DNA of 64,000 bases from Mariniradius saccharolyticus AK6 (lineage in GTDB: Bacteria > Bacteroidota > Bacteroidia > Cytophagales > Cyclobacteriaceae). The position numbers and the translations under genes were made by a program. Shown here one piece after another: positions 37,708 through 48,000 of the stretch. Position 1 is the stretch's first letter. Each line of letters begins with the position of its first letter. The notes under the pieces were generated by a model, which did not search any database, had not been told where the DNA came from, and saw only the letters and a program-made list of their open reading frames with translations. The stretch is taken from the NCBI RefSeq assembly GCF_000330725.2, contig NZ_AMZY02000003.1:124001-188000 (forward strand), read 5' to 3'.

Positions 37708-38610
37708 TCAATGGTGCTTCCCAGGCTTATACCCACCCGGCTCATAGATAATTCGTAGGAACGAACTCAGTCCCTGTTGCTCGCGGTTAAGGGGGATGCC
37801 TGTGACGATTCCGACAAGGAGATTTTCCGCCAAGCCAACCCGCATTTGTGGCCTTAAGACACTGAACAGTCTTCCGTCAGCAATTTCTTGGTTGATTTCC
37901 ATACCCACAAAGTTGCGGGTGCCTGAGATCATGTAGTGGAAATTGGTATTGATTTCATAAGCCATATGGGCGCTGGAGCCAAACTCTTTCACGATTCTCG
38001 GTCCTGTGTAAATCAATGTGTGGTAGTTGCGCCCCCAGCGCTTGGCTGCAATCAAAAAGGGATTGAAGAGATTGCCCTTGAAGAATTCTCCCTGACCCAT
38101 TTTATCCAAATCGACCAATTCAAACTCATGGATATATCCCAAGGCAAGGGTGGATTTGGCTTTTTCCGAAACCAGAAAAGACCACTGGGCTGCGAGTTTT
38201 AGGGATTCGATACGGTTGGAGGGCTTGGTGATGTCGCGTGCGGCACCGTTTTGCCGTGAGTAAATCGTCACGGGAATTTCCACTTCCAACCCCAATCTGT
38301 CGATCACCGCCCACTCGTATTCAATTAAGGCTTCGTATTCATCAAAACTTCGCTTGTCGGACATTCCGACGCCTACGTTCCATTCTTTTTCGCCTTTTCT
38401 CGCGCCCAAGTCGCGAATCAGGTCGATGTACAGTGGTTCTGCATGAAGCACCTTTGGCTTCTCTGCACTTTTCGGATTTTCAAATTCCTGGATAAACAGG
38501 CTGTCCGAAACAATTCTTTCCTGCTTGGCGCTATCCAGCTCGACCTCTTGCGCAACGGAAATGAGGGGTGCGGACAATAACAAAATTGCCCACAAGTATA
38601 GTCTAGTCAT
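37708..38610 (-). CDS. uncharacterised secreted protein, probable outer-membrane barrel
   Basis: A 300-residue protein with a signal peptide ending SVAQ. The first ~70 mature residues are charged and include HAEPLYIDLIRDLGARKGEKEWN. The rest alternates beta-strand patterns: EYEALIEYEWAVIDRLGLEVEIPV, SLKLAAQWSFL, STLALGYIHEF and LLVGIVTGIPL, consistent with a barrel. The HAEPL-DLIRDLG start is seen in uncharacterised Bacteroidota proteins of this kind. It is followed upstream on the same strand by a small unknown gene. Function unknown. Confidence 0.65.
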   Translation of the reverse strand: MTRLYLWAILLLSAPLISVAQEVELDSAKQERIVSDSLFIQEFENPKSAEKPKVLHAEPLYIDLIRDLGARKGEKEWNVGVGMSDKRSFDEYEALIEYEWAVIDRLGLEVEIPVTIYSRQNGAARDITKPSNRIESLKLAAQWSFLVSEKAKSTLALGYIHEFELVDLDKMGQGEFFKGNLFNPFLIAAKRWGRNYHTLIYTGPRIVKEFGSSAHMAYEINTNFHYMISGTRNFVGMEINQEIADGRLFSVLRPQMRVGLAENLLVGIVTGIPLNREQQGLSSFLRIIYEPGGYKPGKHH

Positions 38611-38679
38611 GTTGATTACTTAATAAGAAGAAAATGGATTAGGTGTAAAGCAAATTGGAAGGAACTTCCTGTCTGCATG

Positions 38680-39066
38680 TCAAACAAAAAAATTGTTTTT
38701 GGGTGGAGGCGATATCCTTGCCAAATCAATAGGATCGAGGTCATTTGGCGATACAGGGACTGTTGCTTCACCTGTTTGAATCGTCCAAGTGGGTCCCTGA
38801 GTCTTGACAATTTGATAAAATACCTTCAAATCTTTGATCTTTCGCTTTTGCTCAGGAACCTCGGTATCCGGGATCGTATCCTCAGCCATGTCCATCACAT
38901 ACTCGAAGAGCAGTTCGGAAACGGAGTCTATCGGGTCCGAATGGATTTCATAAATCGAGTTCGATGCCGAGGTTTGGTAAAAGTTGGCAGATAGGTTGAT
39001 GAAATTGAGTAGCATCACCCAACTGACTACCTGAATCCACCTATCCTTATTTTTTCCAAAGCGCAT
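38680..39066 (-). CDS. uncharacterised single-helix anchored protein
   Basis: About 128 residues from the ATG at 39066; longer starts would overlap the divergent DUF983 promoter region. A basic start is followed by one hydrophobic helix (about residues 9-28), and then a hydrophilic tail with a stretch of acidic residues (LLFEYVMDMAEDTIPDTEVPEQ) and a Pro-rich end (ISPPPKNNFFV). The mature part is probably periplasmic. It lies 69 nt before the barrel-like gene downstream on the same strand and could be its partner. I do not recognise the family. Confidence 0.5.
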   Translation of the reverse strand: MRFGKNKDRWIQVVSWVMLLNFINLSANFYQTSASNSIYEIHSDPIDSVSELLFEYVMDMAEDTIPDTEVPEQKRKIKDLKVFYQIVKTQGPTWTIQTGEATVPVSPNDLDPIDLARISPPPKNNFFV

Positions 39067-39196
39067 GCCCAAAATTATAAATAATTGATTTTTCAAAGTT
39101 GATTTTCCAGAGATAAACCACGCTAGGGCCGTGATAAAGGTTACAGTCCCTTGATGCATTTTGGCTATCTTCGCAGGCAAGAAAAAAAACAGCTTA

Positions 39197-39586
39197 ATGA
39201 AAACCAGGAGTCTAGGCGCCGCAATTGCTCAAGGGAAATGCCCACAATGCAGGGAGGGGAATATATTCCCGACCTCATTGTACAGTTATCAAAAATTGAC
39301 GGTTGTAAACCATCATTGTGACAAATGCGGTGCAAATTTCAACCCTGAGCCTGATTTTTACATGGGGGCAATGTTTGTAAGCTATGCTTTTTCTGTCGCC
39401 CTAGTCGTCACGGTCCTGGTTGCGCTCAACGTCCTAATGGAGAGGCCACCGTTTTGGATGTATGTAGCCGTTATTGTCGGCACCAATGTGCTCCTGCTGC
39501 CCCTGTTGCTGCGGTATTCGAAGATTTTGTACCTGTACGGCGTGGGCAAATTGAAATACAGTCCCAAGACTACATCCAAAAAATAA
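39197..39586 (+). CDS. DUF983 domain-containing membrane protein
   Basis: About 129 residues from the ATG at 39197; an upstream TTG (39161) is weaker. Two zinc-ribbon-like cysteine pairs, CPQC (near residue 16) and CDKCG (near 42), are followed by PEPDFYMGAMFVSY and two transmembrane helices. This is the DUF983 pattern. Its role is unknown; in several bacteria the gene sits near cytochrome oxidase assembly genes, but none is nearby here. A bidirectional terminator starts at the stop codon. Confidence 0.85.
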   Translation: MKTRSLGAAIAQGKCPQCREGNIFPTSLYSYQKLTVVNHHCDKCGANFNPEPDFYMGAMFVSYAFSVALVVTVLVALNVLMERPPFWMYVAVIVGTNVLLLPLLLRYSKILYLYGVGKLKYSPKTTSKK

Positions 39587-39605
39587 ATCCGGGTTTCCCC
39601 GGATT
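39586..39605. terminator. bidirectional terminator between DUF983 and alkaline phosphatase genes
   Basis: AATCCGGG pairs with CCCGGATT around TTTC. T residues follow on the plus strand and, after ATTT, on the minus strand. It sits in the 33-nt gap of the convergent pair. Confidence 0.75.
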
Positions 39606-39619
39606 TTGTATTGTGTGAT

Positions 39620-41026
39620 TTAGGCCATCAGTAGCGAAGCATCCGCGCCACAGGTTTGGAGCATGAAATTGTGTAGCTCAAAGTTTTTCATAAATCCTTT
39701 CAGGTTTTCGGAGCCGGGGCCAAACATTGCGAGCTCGACATAGTCGGCGGTATGGTTGGAACCTGCCCAATAAATTCCAGTCTGTTTGGATTGCATGGCA
39801 GCAAGAGGCATGAAAGGCAGGTTTTGCGGATTATACATGCCATCCGAACCTACTTTGTAGCTCGCCAAGATTGCGGCGGCATCTTCCTCTTTCAGAACGA
39901 TATTTTGGTGGCTCTCCAAGAGCTCGATCACTTGGGAATTGCTGAAACCCGGTTTGATCTGGTTCAAAATCCATTCATTGGAAGCCTTCACGGCGTACAT
40001 TTTTTCGAAATTCCTGTTGGCCTGGCCACTGTAAAAGAGACCCGGATTGCTGTTGCCATGGTCTGTCGTGATGATGACAAGCGTGTTTTTGTCCTTTTGG
40101 GCAAAATCCATCGCGACACCCACCGCCATGTCAAAGTCGATTTGGTCATACAATAAGGCGGGGGCATCGTTGCCATGTGCCGCCCAATCCACCTTACCGC
40201 CTTCGACTTGCATCACAAATCCCTTTTGGTTTTTGCTAAGGACTTCAATGGCTTTTTGTGTCATTTCGGCCAAACTGGGGACTTTTTCGCGCAATTCGGG
40301 ATTGTTGACCCGATCGATGGCATAGGGGAGACCATCGCCTGCAAAGAGACCCATGATCGGTTTGTCACCTTTTGTCTTCATCATTTCAGACTTTGTCCTC
40401 ACCAAGTCGAATCCAGTCTGTTGATATGCTTGTATCAGATCTCTTTGGTCTTCCCTCTCTTTTGGATCAAAGAAATTTAGCCCGCCTCCCATCATCACGT
40501 CAAACCGCAACTTCAGATAGTCGACCGCGATGTCAGCCATGGAATTTCGGCTGTTGTTGTTGACGCAAAAGGAGGCCGGCGTCGCATGGGTAATCTGTAC
40601 GGAAGTCACACAGCCAACGGATTTTCCCATGGTTTTGAACTTTTGAAGGATCGGGACGGGTTTTTCACCATTTGGGCCGACATTAAGCGAACCGTTTTTG
40701 ACCCGCATACCACCGCCCCACGCTGAGCCCGCCGCAGCCGAATCTGTTACAAAGGAACTTGCAGATGCCGTGTCCATCAGGGCTCTTTTTACCAGGTTCT
40801 TTTCATACAGATCGATCCATTGACTGGGTTTTCCTTCTTTGTGGCGCAACAGGATGTCGGCCATATTGAGCGTGCCCGAACTCATCCCGTCACTGACCAA
40901 AAAGATGATGTTTTTGGCTTGGGCCGCGTTGGTGGAAAATTCTTTCCCCCAGGCTGAGGCGGAACCAAGCGCTCCCAGCCCAAGGGTGGTCAAAAAACCA
41001 TTTCTGAAAAATTCTCTTCTTTTCAT
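39620..41026 (-). CDS. Tat-exported alkaline phosphatase
   Basis: About 468 residues from the ATG at 41026 (or 41032). The longer in-frame start at 41215 is rejected because it would overlap the divergent DoxX-like gene and hide the signal. KRREFFRNGFL plus a hydrophobic stretch is a twin-arginine signal. The enzyme has LVSDGMSSGT, the nucleophile region TDSAAAGSAWGGG, GGKVDWAAHGND and TTDHGNSNPG, all family metal or phosphate ligands. It releases phosphate from organic esters in the periplasm. No Pho box was recognised upstream. Confidence 0.9.
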   Translation of the reverse strand: MKRREFFRNGFLTTLGLGALGSASAWGKEFSTNAAQAKNIIFLVSDGMSSGTLNMADILLRHKEGKPSQWIDLYEKNLVKRALMDTASASSFVTDSAAAGSAWGGGMRVKNGSLNVGPNGEKPVPILQKFKTMGKSVGCVTSVQITHATPASFCVNNNSRNSMADIAVDYLKLRFDVMMGGGLNFFDPKEREDQRDLIQAYQQTGFDLVRTKSEMMKTKGDKPIMGLFAGDGLPYAIDRVNNPELREKVPSLAEMTQKAIEVLSKNQKGFVMQVEGGKVDWAAHGNDAPALLYDQIDFDMAVGVAMDFAQKDKNTLVIITTDHGNSNPGLFYSGQANRNFEKMYAVKASNEWILNQIKPGFSNSQVIELLESHQNIVLKEEDAAAILASYKVGSDGMYNPQNLPFMPLAAMQSKQTGIYWAGSNHTADYVELAMFGPGSENLKGFMKNFELHNFMLQTCGADASLLMA

Positions 41027-41159
41027 ATCCATTGGAAATTTGCTTTCTATGATTTGACGGAAAAATACCTTTTCCCTCGATTGAAACATCAAAGTATGGA
41101 TTAGCTTTTTGTTATCATTGGAAAAATAAACCAAATCAGCTCTTTGCGGTTTCAATGGC

Positions 41160-41525
41160 ATGAAAAAGCTACTTAGATATCTGTTGACCCTGTTTTTTAT
41201 TATCGCGGGAGTCAATCATTTCATAAATCCACAGTTATATCTCCCGCTGATTCCACCCTATTTTCCTTTTCCGGAAATCATCAATTTGGTATCGGGGATT
41301 GTCGAAATAGTGTTGGGTTTCGGATTGTTGTTGGATAAAACAAGAAAAGCTGCCGCTTGGGGAGTCGTCATTTTGTTGGTCGCGTTCATCCCCTCACATG
41401 TGTATTTTATCCAAATTGGATCTTGTGTGCCTGATGGACTTTGCGTACCGGCTTGGGTGGGCTGGGTTCGGTTGGTGATTATCCATCCGATTTTGCTTGC
41501 TTGGGCGTATTTTTGCACCAAATAA
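41160..41525 (+). CDS. DoxX-like four-helix membrane protein
   Basis: A 121-residue protein with four hydrophobic helices. FFIIAGVNHFINPQLYLPLIPPYFPFP and SGIVEIVLGFGLLLDKTRKAAAW are the DoxX/DoxD-like signatures. The family is an inner-membrane fold linked to redox and thiol-stress functions, but the biochemical role of this branch is unknown. The next gene (DUF2237) starts 9 nt after the stop, so they share a transcript. Confidence 0.85.
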   Translation: MKKLLRYLLTLFFIIAGVNHFINPQLYLPLIPPYFPFPEIINLVSGIVEIVLGFGLLLDKTRKAAAWGVVILLVAFIPSHVYFIQIGSCVPDGLCVPAWVGWVRLVIIHPILLAWAYFCTK

Positions 41526-41534
41526 TTGAAGATA

Positions 41535-41921
41535 ATGGCGAAAAATGTATTCGGAGAGGACTTGGTCACCTGCAGTGAGGCACCCCTGACGGGATATTAC
41601 AGGAATGGATGCTGCGAAACAGGCCCAGAGGATTTGGGTACCCATACGGTCTGCGCGGTCATGACCGAGGAATTCCTATTATTCAGCAGGTCCCGTGGCA
41701 ATGACTTGATCACGCCAAGGCCGGAGTGGGCATTTCCGGGATTAAATCCGGGTGATAGGTGGTGTCTTTGTGCCTCACGATGGATCGAAGCCTATCAAGC
41801 TGGTGTTGCTCCATTTATTGTTTTGGAAGCTACCCATGAAAAAACATTGGAATGGATACCGCTCGGGGAACTCGTAAAATTTGCCTGGCGTGCAGAAGAA
41901 AAATCGGATTCCGCTACTTGA
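41535..41921 (+). CDS. DUF2237 domain-containing protein
   Basis: About 128 residues from the ATG at 41535; a TTG three codons upstream is the alternative. NVFGEDLVTCSEAPLTGYYRNGCCETG, GTHTVCAVMTEEFL, FPGLNPGDRWCLCASRW and FIVLEATH are the conserved blocks of DUF2237 with several invariant cysteines. The family is widespread and of unknown function; the cysteines suggest metal binding. It is the second gene of a pair with the DoxX-like protein and overlaps the convergent lipoprotein gene by 8 bp. Confidence 0.9.
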   Translation: MAKNVFGEDLVTCSEAPLTGYYRNGCCETGPEDLGTHTVCAVMTEEFLLFSRSRGNDLITPRPEWAFPGLNPGDRWCLCASRWIEAYQAGVAPFIVLEATHEKTLEWIPLGELVKFAWRAEEKSDSAT

Positions 41922-42486
41922 TGAATGGAGAATGTGATTCGAGACTTTTTGAACTCCCATCCCTGAAGTAAACTACCAAGCGGGTATTGATTTGGCTTTT
42001 TTGTTTGGGTCGTTCCCGCAGTTTGAGGCTGAGGTATTGGTTCATCCGCTTGAAATCCCTGAACCTGTTTAAGGTCGTTCCGTCTTGTAGCTCAAAAAGA
42101 TAAGAAACTTCTGTTCCTGTGCTGAGTCCATTGAATGGTGAAATCAGGTAAAGCTCGATATTTGAAACATTCTGAACGTGGTAAAGCATGGGGCATGCGC
42201 CGGGATAAGTCCGCTCATAGGCATTTGAATTGGCGTTGAGATTGGTGAATCCAAACTCTGCCGTCAACAAAAAATCGGCATAACTGACTGTGTCCGTTTG
42301 CCTGGAGTAGCGTTGGTTGATATAAGGGCTATAAAATACCTGATGGATGCTGTCAAGCTCAGCTAGGGCAGGGTAGGGGCAGCCCAAGCCATCCTCGGGA
42401 TCGGAAACACAACTCATGTTGCTGATCTGCAGAACGAGCAACGCCAGTACAAAAATCCATCCTGAATTGTGATACTTTTTTACCAT
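41914..42486 (-). CDS. uncharacterised lipoprotein
   Basis: A 190-residue protein with a lipoprotein signal ending ISNMSC (Cys26) followed by VSDPEDG. Two further cysteines (GLGCPYP, GACPML) may form a disulfide. The rest looks beta-rich. No family was recognised. It lies downstream of proBA on the same strand but after a 104-nt gap that contains a hairpin, so it may have its own transcript. It overlaps the convergent DUF2237 gene by 8 bp. Confidence 0.65.
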   Translation of the reverse strand: MVKKYHNSGWIFVLALLVLQISNMSCVSDPEDGLGCPYPALAELDSIHQVFYSPYINQRYSRQTDTVSYADFLLTAEFGFTNLNANSNAYERTYPGACPMLYHVQNVSNIELYLISPFNGLSTGTEVSYLFELQDGTTLNRFRDFKRMNQYLSLKLRERPKQKSQINTRLVVYFRDGSSKSLESHSPFIK

Positions 42487-42590
42487 ACTCGGTAGCTTGG
42501 GCAGGTGAACGTGTCCGAAAGCCTACCGAAAGTTAGCAGAATATCTGAAAAATGGAATTTTTAGCGCATGAACTTGTGCTTCTCTCCGGC

Positions 42591-43832
42591 TTATTTTCTG
42601 ACCTGTCCGTTTCCCCTGATCACCCACTTGTAACTCGTGAGTTCATTCAGGGCCATTGGGCCCCTCGCGTGCAGTTTTTGGGTACTTATGCCGATCTCCG
42701 CCCCCAGTCCAAATTGGTTGCCGTCCGTGAATCCGGTGGAAGCGTTTGCGTAAACCGCAGCAGCATCGACTTGCTGGAGAAAAGTATCTATATGTTCTTG
42801 ATTTTCGGAAATAATCGCCTCGCTGTGCTGGGAGCTGTATTGGGAAATATGGTCCAAGGCTTCCTGCAGATTGGCTACGGTTTTGATGGACATTTTCAGG
42901 GAAAGAAACTCCGTTCCGAAATGGTCCGGTGTTGCTGCCTGGATCAATGGGTTTTTTGGCAAATGGGCAAATGACTCCCCATCGGCAAAGATTTCCACTC
43001 CAGCGCTAAGCAATGGCTCTACCATCTCATTGAGATCGGCCAGACGACTTTGGTGTACAATCAAGCAATCCAAACTGTTGCAGACACTGGGACGGCGGGT
43101 TTTGGCGTTGAATACGATCGCTTTCGCTTTTTCCAGATCCCCGCTTTCATCAAAATAAGTATGTACGATTCCAGCGCCTGTTTCGATGACGGGGACTTTG
43201 GAATGAGCCCGTACAAAATCTATCAATCCTTGGCTTCCTCTCGGTATAATCACATCCACCAGCCCGACAGCTTCCATCAACGCCTGTGCTGCTTCACGTC
43301 CCGCAGGCAAAAGCTGGAAGGCTTTGACAGGAAGCTTGTTTTTTGCCAAGGCCTTGTGAATCACGCCCATGATCGCTGCATTCGAATGTTGGGCGTCCGT
43401 ACCGCCTTTGAGTACCAAACCATTGCCGGATTTCAATGCGAGGGAGAAAACGTCAAAAGTCACATTTGGCCGGGCTTCGTAAATAATGCCGACCACACCC
43501 AAGGGAACAGCTATCTTCTGAAGATGCAATCCATTTTCCAAATGCTTTTCTTCCAAAATCCGGTGCAAGGGGGAAGGCAAAGAGCTGACTTGTTTGATTT
43601 CTTGGCAAATAGCTGCCAATCGTTCTGTGGAAAGCAAGAGCCGGTCATACTTGGGATCTGCAGGGTCCATCGCCGTCAAATCCTGTTGGTTGGCGGCGAG
43701 GATTTCTGCACTATGTGCCATTGTGAGCTCTACCAAATCCGAGAGCGTGGCCTGAATCTGAGGCTCACTGATAGCCAAAAGTTGCCTGCTGGCCTTTCGG
43801 ACTTCGGCAAATCTGTAGGTCAAGTCATGCAT
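42591..43832 (-). CDS. proA: glutamate-5-semialdehyde dehydrogenase
   Basis: A 413-residue member of the aldehyde dehydrogenase superfamily. The catalytic cysteine is in [36 protein letters not shown] and [21 protein letters not shown] complete the ProA pattern. It reduces gamma-glutamyl phosphate to the semialdehyde, the second step of proline synthesis. It overlaps proB by 8 bp and is translationally coupled to it, allowing the two enzymes to pass the unstable intermediate. Length is normal. Confidence 0.95.
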   Translation of the reverse strand: MHDLTYRFAEVRKASRQLLAISEPQIQATLSDLVELTMAHSAEILAANQQDLTAMDPADPKYDRLLLSTERLAAICQEIKQVSSLPSPLHRILEEKHLENGLHLQKIAVPLGVVGIIYEARPNVTFDVFSLALKSGNGLVLKGGTDAQHSNAAIMGVIHKALAKNKLPVKAFQLLPAGREAAQALMEAVGLVDVIIPRGSQGLIDFVRAHSKVPVIETGAGIVHTYFDESGDLEKAKAIVFNAKTRRPSVCNSLDCLIVHQSRLADLNEMVEPLLSAGVEIFADGESFAHLPKNPLIQAATPDHFGTEFLSLKMSIKTVANLQEALDHISQYSSQHSEAIISENQEHIDTFLQQVDAAAVYANASTGFTDGNQFGLGAEIGISTQKLHARGPMALNELTSYKWVIRGNGQVRK

Positions 43833-44910
43833 TTTGGATCAGGTAAAGGTAATCGTAGTGGATAAATGGCTTTTGGTTTTTGAGGCCGATGCGTTCTTGT
43901 ATGAGGGAGGACGCATATTCTGCCTTTCCCAAACCGAGTTTTTTGCCTTTTTCATCAAGGATCAAGATGATATCGCCTTTGGAAAACTCCCCTTTCACCT
44001 GAATAATTCCAACAGGTAAAAGACTGCTTATTTTTTCGGAGAAAAGAGCAAGCCTTGCACCATCGTTTACGGTCACTTCACCTTTGAAGTATTGGTCTCC
44101 GTGTGCCAACCATTTTTTTGGACTGTGTTTGGAGGATTTCGGTTCAAAGAAGGTTGAGGGTGCCTTTTCCTCCCAAATATCCAGGAGAATATTGTCCCGC
44201 TTGCCGTTGGCAATCCAGACTCTGATCCCCAAGTCTGCGGCTTTTCTCGCCATGGATGATTTGGTCAGCATGCCGCCACGGCCAAATGAGGACTTCACTG
44301 GGCTGATAAACTGACCGATATCTTCCAGCCTGGATCCAATAATCGGTATCAACTTCGAATTGGGTTCGCTGGGAGGACCTTCGTAAATGCCGTCGACGTT
44401 GCTCAGAATCACCAAACTGTCCGCATTGATCATGGAGGATGTGAGGGAAGCCAATTCATCGTTATCCGTAAACATCAACTCCGTGATTGCTACCGTATCG
44501 TTTTCATTGACAATGGGAATAATTCCCTGCTGCAAAAGGCCAAGGATACAGTTTCGCATGTTGAGGTAATGCCGTCGGTCCCTGAAGTCTTCCTTTGTGA
44601 CCAAAATCTGGCTTACCGCCAAATGGTGCTGCGCAAAGAGCGTCTTGTATGTATGGATCAGTTCGACTTGACCAACCGATGCCCATATTTGCTTCTTGAG
44701 CACCGCTTCGGTTTTTTCATGGAGTTGGATTTCCTTTCTACCGAAAGCCACCGCGCCTGACGATACCAACACAATCTTGATGCCCTTAGCCTTCAGTTCC
44801 GCAACCTGTCTGGCTATCGACTCCATCCTGGCAAGGTCGGGTTTCCCCTCAGGATTGGTCAGGACATTGGATCCGATTTTGACCACCAATAATTTTGGAA
44901 AATGAGGCAT
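43825..44910 (-). CDS. proB: glutamate 5-kinase
   Basis: About 361 residues from the ATG at 44910; a 23-residue longer start is not conserved. The N-terminal amino acid kinase domain opens [17 protein letters not shown], with [21 protein letters not shown] and [22 protein letters not shown]-terminal PUA domain follows (residues ~270-345). It phosphorylates glutamate as the first, usually proline-inhibited step of proline synthesis. It is the first gene of proBA. Confidence 0.94.
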   Translation of the reverse strand: MPHFPKLLVVKIGSNVLTNPEGKPDLARMESIARQVAELKAKGIKIVLVSSGAVAFGRKEIQLHEKTEAVLKKQIWASVGQVELIHTYKTLFAQHHLAVSQILVTKEDFRDRRHYLNMRNCILGLLQQGIIPIVNENDTVAITELMFTDNDELASLTSSMINADSLVILSNVDGIYEGPPSEPNSKLIPIIGSRLEDIGQFISPVKSSFGRGGMLTKSSMARKAADLGIRVWIANGKRDNILLDIWEEKAPSTFFEPKSSKHSPKKWLAHGDQYFKGEVTVNDGARLALFSEKISSLLPVGIIQVKGEFSKGDIILILDEKGKKLGLGKAEYASSLIQERIGLKNQKPFIHYDYLYLIQNA

Positions 44911-45010
44911 TTTGCAATGATTGTTGAATATTCCCCACAATATTAGCCCAAAAGGCACTTTGATTTTAAAAAATGACAAATATTATTGCTGACTCCAAAA
45001 TTGGATAAAC

Positions 45011-45041
45011 AAAAAAAGAATGCAGGCCGGCTGCATTCTTT
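45011..45041 (-). terminator. terminator of the T9SS repeat-protein gene
   Basis: AAAGAATGCAG pairs with CTGCATTCTTT around GCCGG. On the minus strand TTTTTTTG follows. It begins 24 nt beyond the stop. Confidence 0.88.
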
Positions 45042-45064
45042 TAATATATCGGTGTTGGTTGACT

Positions 45065-48000
45065 TTATTGTAACACCAACTTTTTGCTTACCAATTGGTG
45101 GTTGTTTTTGATGCGGATGAGATAAAGGCCTTTTGGCAAATGGCTAAGGTCCACTTCAAACAATCGGCCGTTTACATCTTCGAAGGACATCATTTCCTGC
45201 CCCTGCTGATTGATGATGGTGATTTCAGCTTGTTCGAGGTTTGCATTTTCGGAGAATACTTTGACCTGTCCGGAAGATGGGTTTGGATAGACCTTGTAGG
45301 AATTCATTTCCAAGGCCGCCGCCGTCAACGTCACGCCCACGACGCGGAATGTCTGGCATTTTCCGTCAAGATCGGTCTGGGTGATTCTGTAAAACTGACG
45401 GCCAAAGATTGGTTTCTCGTCAATGAATTCATAGGATTCGATTTGGTTGGAGTTTCCAACGCCCGGCACGATACCGATGGCTGACCATGTTTTCCCATCC
45501 AAGGACCTTTCTACGGTGAAATAGGCATTGTTTTCCTCAGACGCAGTCGACCAAGTTACACGTACCCGTTGGTTTTCAAGCGCGACCGCGCCGAAGGATA
45601 GCAATTCCACAGGTAGGATCCTAAAGGATTGGGCGAGCGTAAAAATTGGAGGCGAAAATCCTGGGATAGGAAGGTTGTTTCTTACGCTACCGGAATTGTC
45701 GTCCCCGGTCAGGCCGGCTGCCTCGAGGTCTATCCACTGGGTGCCATTCCATTTGGTCACGATGAACTCGTTGAAATCAACAATCGGGCAGGTTCTGTCA
45801 GAGGACCATGAAAGTGTAATGGTCGGTGTGACGGCACTGTTGGTCCTGTCAAATTCCCAATACTCGCACTCGTTGATCTCGCCGAGCGTCGCCTCTTTGC
45901 TGGCGCGGGAGTAACCAGCCAACTCAGGATTGGTGTGGAAATACCTACCTGTGAAATGCTGGGTATTTGCTCCGCCTAACGCAGAAGCGGTGAGCGGCGC
46001 ATAATAACCCCCATTTCCGAATGGGTAGGTAAATTCTAAATTGCCGATTTTTCTCAGACGGCCATCCACGTGACTGGCATTGGACCCGCCTGAGACAGTG
46101 GCGGTGTTGTTAATTGTAAACAGGTACTCGTCATTGAAAATGATACCACTGGTTAGCGCAAGTGAATTGGCAATGGTCACGGGGATATTGACAGTCAGGA
46201 TGGCGGCTCCGGTGGTGCCCATTTCCAACCTCGGAATCGTGATGCCAATATCTGAGTCCAATGAACGATTTGAACCTCCGGAGATTCTCATGGTTCCACC
46301 GCTGGCGCCGATGGTAGGTCCACCCTCCAGGGTGATATTTCCCCTATAGTCTGAGATGTTTGACCTTGCCAAACCCAGTTCCCCGGTGTTTGTCCTTCTG
46401 AAAAGCGCATTTCCTGCGATCAGATCGCCTCCCGTAGAGTTTGCCATCCTGATTCTGCCTGTTCCATTGTTCTCCAGGATTAGGTTTCCAAATACATTTC
46501 CGCCTTGCCAATCATTGCTGGTCGTCCCTCGTTTGATCATCGTGGTCGTGTTGCCCGGGGTTGTGCTGAAGTTATTGCCAGCGGTTAATTGAATACCCGA
46601 AGCCGCATCGAAAACATTGTTGCCATTGAATGTACTGCTGGTGAAGGTTATTCCGGCAGAAACAGTAGTCACCTCGAAATCTCCGAGGAACGAGCTGTTG
46701 CTTGCTGTAAAGGTATTGACGGTAAAGGATCCGTTTGCGTCATTGGTTCCCTGGGTGAAATTGGATATGTTCAGGGCCGCTCCCGCATTGAAATCAGTAG
46801 TGGTTAGTCCGCCGTTATTCAGGACATTGGTGCCTCCATTTTGTCCAAATCTGACTGTTCCAGCACCATTTAGATTATTGACGGTGATTTCATCCTCAAA
46901 GGTATTTGTACCATTATACCCGATGTCGAAGGTGTTGGTGCCGTTGTTTACGAAAAGGCTGGTGCTTAGGAAGGTATCACCTGAGGTATTGCCCAGCCGA
47001 AGAAGTCCATTGCCATTATTATAGATCGCCGCAGGACCGTGGAACGTATTGCCGCCTTGGAGTGTGAGCGTATTGTTCGTATTGTGGTTCAAAATCAGCG
47101 TTCCAAAGCTATTTCCTGCTCCCCAGGTTACGCCTCCTCCGCCATTCTTGTTGATGGTTGTAGTGTTTCCGGGAGCGCTGAAGGTATTTCCGCCCGCGGT
47201 CATGGAAAGTTGGCCAGCGGCGGTGAATGTGTTGTTTCCCTCAAAACCGTTCGCATTTTGGAATGTCATGGTGCCAGTCCCGGTAGTCGTCGCTTGAAAA
47301 TCCCCTCTGAAGTAGACGTTGTTGAAGGTGATCGTATTGGCGTTGAAGCTGCCATTGGCCGCATTGGTGAGTTGGGTGAAATTGTTGACCTCAAAGATAT
47401 TGCAGGCAGCAAAATCCGTCGTCACCAATCCTCCATTGCGCAGTTCTACTGTACCACCGAGTTCTCCGATCCGGATTTCGCCGGTTGCGTCTGTGTTGTT
47501 GATGGTAATCTGGTTTTCGAAAATGTTGGTGCCACGACGTGCGATGTCCAAATAGGCTGTCCCGTTGTTTTGGAATATCACTGGTCCATTAAAGGTGTCG
47601 CCCACAAGTTCTCCCAACCTGATGTTGTTGTTTGACTCATTGATGATCACCGTCGTTCCGTTAAAAATATTGCCGCCGTTCATTGTCAACTGCCCTGTTG
47701 AGTTGTCAGTCAGGGTCAGGTTCCCAAATCTGTTTCCTGCACCCCAGGTTACACCGCCACCTCCGTTTCTTGTCATAGTAGTACTCCCACTTACTGCACT
47801 GAACCGGTTGTTGCCATTAGGCATGGCAATTTGACCTGCTGCGGTGAAGACATTGGTACCGTTAAAGAAATTGGTGTTGTTGAAGGTAATGGCGCCCGTG
47901 GTCGTAACTTGGAAGTTCCCCAAGAATACGACATTCGAGACCGTGAATGTGGCGGGATTGAAGATGCCGTTTGCGGATGCGGTGACTTGGGAAAAGTTGT

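Noticed and set aside
39620-41215. Alkaline phosphatase start at 41215
   Set aside because: It would overlap the divergent DoxX-like gene and put 60 unrelated residues before a perfect Tat signal.
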